DNA of 8,067 nt from Chloroflexota bacterium (GTDB lineage Bacteria; Chloroflexota; Anaerolineae; Anaerolineales; UBA4823), in the NCBI GenBank assembly GCA_021849525.1, contig JAJZSS010000051.1, positions 1-8,067 of the forward strand, written 5' to 3'. Each line of letters begins with the position of its first letter. Positions within the stretch are counted from its first letter, which is position 1. Below, in pieces: positions 5,789-8,067 of the stretch. Both the position numbers and the translations under genes were made by a program. Under the pieces are notes generated by a model that did no database searches, had not been told where the DNA came from, and saw only the letters and a list, made by a program, of their open reading frames with translations.

Positions 5789-6784
5789 TTAACGGCTGGA
5801 AGCTGGCTGGCGAGCGATGCGGCGCAGCTTGGTCGCCATGATCTGGCGAGCCTCCGCCATCGAGGCTTCCAACATCGGGTAGCCAAACCAGGCGGTGGTA
5901 AAGCCGAACAGGAAGCCGGTCAGGCTGCGTAAGAACGGCGTAGATTCCCGGTAGGAGAGAAAATTGAGCGGCGGCTGGCTGAGCAGCTGGCTGAAGCCAT
6001 CCAGGCCGATCGGAACCATGCCGATACCAACCCACAGGTACCAGGGCAGGGGAGGCAGCTTCCGGCCGGTTGCGCCGTAGACCAGGCCAAACACCAGGAT
6101 CGCCCCATAAATGAAAATATCCCGCTCGCATAAAGCGACTTTATATCCGACCTGCTCATCGCCCACATAGCGGCGGGCAGCCAGCAGCGCCGCGCTATCA
6201 CCACTTTCATCCAGTCCGGTGGCTTGCTGCAGGCTCAGCACGCCATCCATCCCGGCGGCAGCGCGCGGGTAGACCGCCTGCTCGCCAAACAGGAAATAAG
6301 AGCGAAAAGCCAGCTGGTGGCAGACCCCAGAATACAGGCGGTAGATCACATTGGCAGGAGCCGTAATGCCTGCATTCATCAGCACTGGCGCCAGTACCGG
6401 CAGTCCCATGTAGAGCAGAACGAGGAAGTTTAATAGAGCCAGATAATGGTTCGAAAGCCAGTGAGTGAAGCGATCTGCCTTCGTCCATTGAATACTACCG
6501 GTTTGCTCGGCGTCCAGCTCAAGCCGGGCGATATGGCGCTGGCGGTCGTGGGCAGCTCCCAGGGTCAAAGCCAGCTCGGGCTGCGCAATCGGCGCCTTGA
6601 GCGTGTAGGGGCCGATCTCCACCACCGGGACTTCAAATCCGAAGGCTTTTCGCAGCTCGGGCGTGCTGTCCACGTCGATTTCGGTCAGCTGGTGGGGGAA
6701 TCGATCTTGCAAGGCGACCAGGTCGGCTTTGACCTGCTCGCAGAGGTGACAATCCTGGCGGCTGTAAAGGATAACTTTGAGCAT
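5789..6784 (-). CDS. Glutaredoxin-like (DUF836) domain fused to a DUF2085 membrane domain
   Basis: Of 331 residues, about 1-78 form a glutaredoxin/thioredoxin-like domain: strand MLKVILYSRQ, CXXC motif Cys12-His-Leu-Cys15, and cis-Pro region VPVVEI around Pro53. The rest is a DUF2085 membrane domain with about four helices (near 114-136, 222-239, 247-267, 284-303). It contains the family signatures SGVCHQLAFRS (Cys155), ALCERDIFIYG (Cys219) and IGLDGFSQLL. With the N-terminal redox domain and the Arg/Lys-rich C-terminus both in the cytoplasm, the loop holding Cys155 and Cys219 would lie outside; this topology is my inference. The biochemical role of DUF2085 is unknown. The start codon overlaps the stop of the TlpA gene (TGATG at 6786-6782), so translation is coupled to a thiol-redox operon. 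A role passing electrons to or from thiols is a reasonable hypothesis. Domain calls are firm; function is not. Confidence 0.85.
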   Translation of the reverse strand: MLKVILYSRQDCHLCEQVKADLVALQDRFPHQLTEIDVDSTPELRKAFGFEVPVVEIGPYTLKAPIAQPELALTLGAAHDRQRHIARLELDAEQTGSIQWTKADRFTHWLSNHYLALLNFLVLLYMGLPVLAPVLMNAGITAPANVIYRLYSGVCHQLAFRSYFLFGEQAVYPRAAAGMDGVLSLQQATGLDESGDSAALLAARRYVGDEQVGYKVALCERDIFIYGAILVFGLVYGATGRKLPPLPWYLWVGIGMVPIGLDGFSQLLSQPPLNFLSYRESTPFLRSLTGFLFGFTTAWFGYPMLEASMAEARQIMATKLRRIARQPASSR

Positions 6785-7401
6785 CAGTGTAAATCCACCC
6801 GTTCCAGATATTTTTCAAGCTGGGTTTCGCTGAGCAGCCCGACATGCTGGGCGCGCACCACACCCCCGGCATCGATCAGGTACGTCGTGGGGTAAGCCTG
6901 CACGCGATACAGGTTCTGCACCTGGTTGCCTTCATCCATCAGGATCTCGAAGCTTAAACCCAGGTCATAGACAAATTTCTTCACCCGCCAGGGCTCTTCG
7001 CCGATATTAATTGCCAGGACCACCAGGTCCGGGGCGTACTGGTTGGCGGCGGCTTCGAGCATGGGCATCTCCAGGCGGCACGGGCCGCACCAGGTCGCCC
7101 AGAAATTGATTAATACATTCTGGCCGCGCAAGCCAGCCAGATTCAGGCTGTCCCCATCCAGGTTGCTCAGGGTGAAATCGGGGGCCGGGGAGTCGACCTC
7201 GGGCACCAGGGCGGCGGCGCGGCTGCCGCCAAACCAGCCCGGCAGGCGTCCCGTCAGACCCAGGCCCGCCAGAATTAAAAAACCCAGCCCCAGGCCGACC
7301 AGCACACCCGCCCCCAGCATGGCAGCCTTTTGAGAGCCTGACCGGCGAAGCGGCGGCTGGCTGGCAAAATCGGGCGAGGGGATTGGGTCCGGCTGGCTCA
7401 T
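6784..7401 (-). CDS. Membrane-anchored TlpA/ResA-type thiol-disulfide oxidoreductase
   Basis: The 205-residue product has a short Pro/Ser-rich N-terminus with basic residues (LRRSGSQK) before a hydrophobic helix at about 28-50. This is a signal anchor that places the rest outside the cytoplasmic membrane. The thioredoxin fold follows: APDFTLSNLDGDSLNLAGLRG (about 73-93), INFWATWCGPC with the active-site Cys105/Cys108, and cis-Pro171 in AYPTTYLID. This is the AhpC-TSA/redoxin subgroup that includes ResA, TlpA and CcmG, which reduce disulfides such as apocytochrome c haem-site cysteines. CcdA directly upstream is its expected electron donor. The ATG at 7401 is chosen because it overlaps the ccdA stop (ATGA) and has a Shine-Dalgarno AGGGAG 4 nt before it; the longer frame from 7500 would lie within ccdA. 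The target protein is not identifiable, because no cytochrome or haem-lyase gene is in view. Confidence 0.92.
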   Translation of the reverse strand: MSQPDPIPSPDFASQPPLRRSGSQKAAMLGAGVLVGLGLGFLILAGLGLTGRLPGWFGGSRAAALVPEVDSPAPDFTLSNLDGDSLNLAGLRGQNVLINFWATWCGPCRLEMPMLEAAANQYAPDLVVLAINIGEEPWRVKKFVYDLGLSFEILMDEGNQVQNLYRVQAYPTTYLIDAGGVVRAQHVGLLSETQLEKYLERVDLH

Positions 7402-7411
7402 CCAGCTCCCT
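7398..7411 (-). promoter_or_regulatory. RBS and start/stop overlap joining ccdA and the TlpA gene
   Basis: On the minus strand AGGGAG (7411-7406) sits 4 nt before ATG (7401-7399), and the ccdA stop TGA (7400-7398) overlaps it to give ATGA. This decides the TlpA start and indicates coupled translation. Confidence 0.6.
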
Positions 7412-8067
7412 GGATAGATTCCGGAGCAGGAGGCTGGGTGGGTGGCATACGCAATGCCATATATAAAGCCACCGGGAATAATCCGGCGCCAAAAACCCAC
7501 CAGTCGAAGAAGCTGCGCCCTTTACGGCTGGCAATCGCCGCCGGGATCAATCCCAACCCGGCCAGGACCAGCACGCCGATCAACAGCAGGCGGCCGACTG
7601 CGACCTCATCGATGCTGGTGAAAAAGCTGCCGTAGCGCGCCAGCTGCTCGAAGCGACCGGTCAGGAGCATGACCCCGACGATGATCAGGATCACGCCCAT
7701 GGCAATCTCCACATAACGCATGATCTTGCCGTGCTTGCGAATGGCTTCGGTTACCAGGCCGATCTGGGTGGAAGCGATCAGGAATGGAATCGCCAGCCCG
7801 GCGGAATAAGCCGCCAGCAAACCCGCACCCTGGGCGATCGAGCCGCCGCTCAAAGAAAGGGTGAGAATCGCGCCCAGCACCGGGCCAACGCACGGCGACC
7901 AGCCGGCGGAGAAAAATACCCCCATCAGGAAAGAGGCCAGATAGCCGCGCCCCTGATTCGGGGTATTCTGCATGCGCAAGTCGTATTCAAGAAATGGGAT
8001 GCGCAGGATGCCGGTCATATGCAGGCCAAAGAAAATCACCACCAGCCCGCCGATGCGCGCCAGCCAG
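7398..8067 (-). CDS. ccdA: CcdA/DsbD-type transmembrane electron transporter, C-terminal part
   Basis: 222 residues are visible; the N-terminus lies beyond the right edge, and the frame stays open to base 8067. The visible part begins in the middle of the CcdA fold (WLARIGGLVVIFFGLHMTGIL). It includes the second conserved cysteine motif, AGWSPCVGPVLGAI, which in the family pairs with a first PC motif that must lie outside the window. CcdA takes electrons from cytoplasmic thioredoxin and passes them across the membrane to ResA/TlpA-type proteins, and the gene for such a partner follows immediately. After the Cys2 helix I count two usual helices (GLLAAYSAGLAIPF and YVEIAMGVILIIVGVMLL). Two more hydrophobic segments (GRLLLIGVLVLAGLGLIPAAIA and WVFGAGLFPVALYMAL) and a Pro-rich tail follow. 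That is longer than the minimal six-helix CcdA. Family assignment is strong. Confidence 0.88.
   Translation of the reverse strand, partial: WLARIGGLVVIFFGLHMTGILRIPFLEYDLRMQNTPNQGRGYLASFLMGVFFSAGWSPCVGPVLGAILTLSLSGGSIAQGAGLLAAYSAGLAIPFLIASTQIGLVTEAIRKHGKIMRYVEIAMGVILIIVGVMLLTGRFEQLARYGSFFTSIDEVAVGRLLLIGVLVLAGLGLIPAAIASRKGRSFFDWWVFGAGLFPVALYMALRMPPTQPPAPESIQGAG

Noticed and set aside
5764..5886. 41-codon N-terminal extension of PgeF
   Set aside because: It overlaps the end of the DUF2085 gene in another frame and encodes Arg/Ala/Trp-rich residues not typical of the family; the ATG at 5763 gives the usual length.
7402..7500. 33-codon extension of the TlpA-type protein
   Set aside because: It lies wholly inside ccdA. 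The ATG at 7401 has a Shine-Dalgarno and an ATGA overlap and precedes the expected signal-anchor helix.

Overview
The window looks like chromosomal DNA from a GC-rich bacterium, most likely a member of the Chloroflexota (Anaerolineae-like). This is inferred from the flavour of several proteins: a membrane-anchored NACHT/HEAT protein, a glutaredoxin-DUF2085 fusion, and a coiled-coil zinc-ribbon protein. No rRNA or other taxonomic marker is present. I see no tRNA, CRISPR array, insertion sequence, phage gene or origin. Coding density is very high, and the only non-coding stretches are 177-293 and 3571-3638.

Left part (1-3570). A truncated membrane-protein gene runs leftward off the window from about 176. 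A 117-bp divergent intergenic region (177-293) separates it from a rightward two-gene unit. That unit encodes a COG1579-type coiled-coil protein with a C-terminal four-cysteine zinc ribbon (294-995), followed 4 nt later by an 856-residue protein (1000-3570). The second protein has an N-terminal membrane anchor, a NACHT-type P-loop NTPase, a probable winged-helix segment, an acidic linker and about seven HEAT-like repeats. Both divergent genes have a -10-like hexamer 6-7 nt before the ATG and no Shine-Dalgarno sequence, so both may be translated from leaderless mRNAs.

Centre (3571-3638). The rightward and leftward transcription units converge here, with a weak hairpin followed by a T-rich tract for each direction.

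Right part (3639-8067). Seven tightly packed genes all read leftward. In transcription order they are ccdA (5' end outside the window), a TlpA/ResA-type thioredoxin, a glutaredoxin-DUF2085 fusion, pgeF (YlmD/YfiH family), yggS (YlmE, PLP-binding), yggT (YlmG) and yggU (DUF167). The first two overlap by ATGA, the next pair by TGATG, and most other gaps are 3-25 nt, so one transcript is likely. The first three genes form a thiol-redox block: CcdA moves electrons across the membrane, TlpA uses them outside the cytoplasm, and the fusion protein carries a CXXC domain plus two further cysteines that I place on the outer face. The last four correspond to the ylmD-ylmE-ylmG part of the conserved Gram-positive/cyanobacterial division cluster, with ylmF (sepF) absent from its usual place.

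The items most worth a second look are the zinc-ribbon/NACHT-HEAT pair with its leaderless-type promoter, and the glutaredoxin-DUF2085 fusion inside a ccdA-tlpA operon. Nothing in the window proves a new defence or signalling system.
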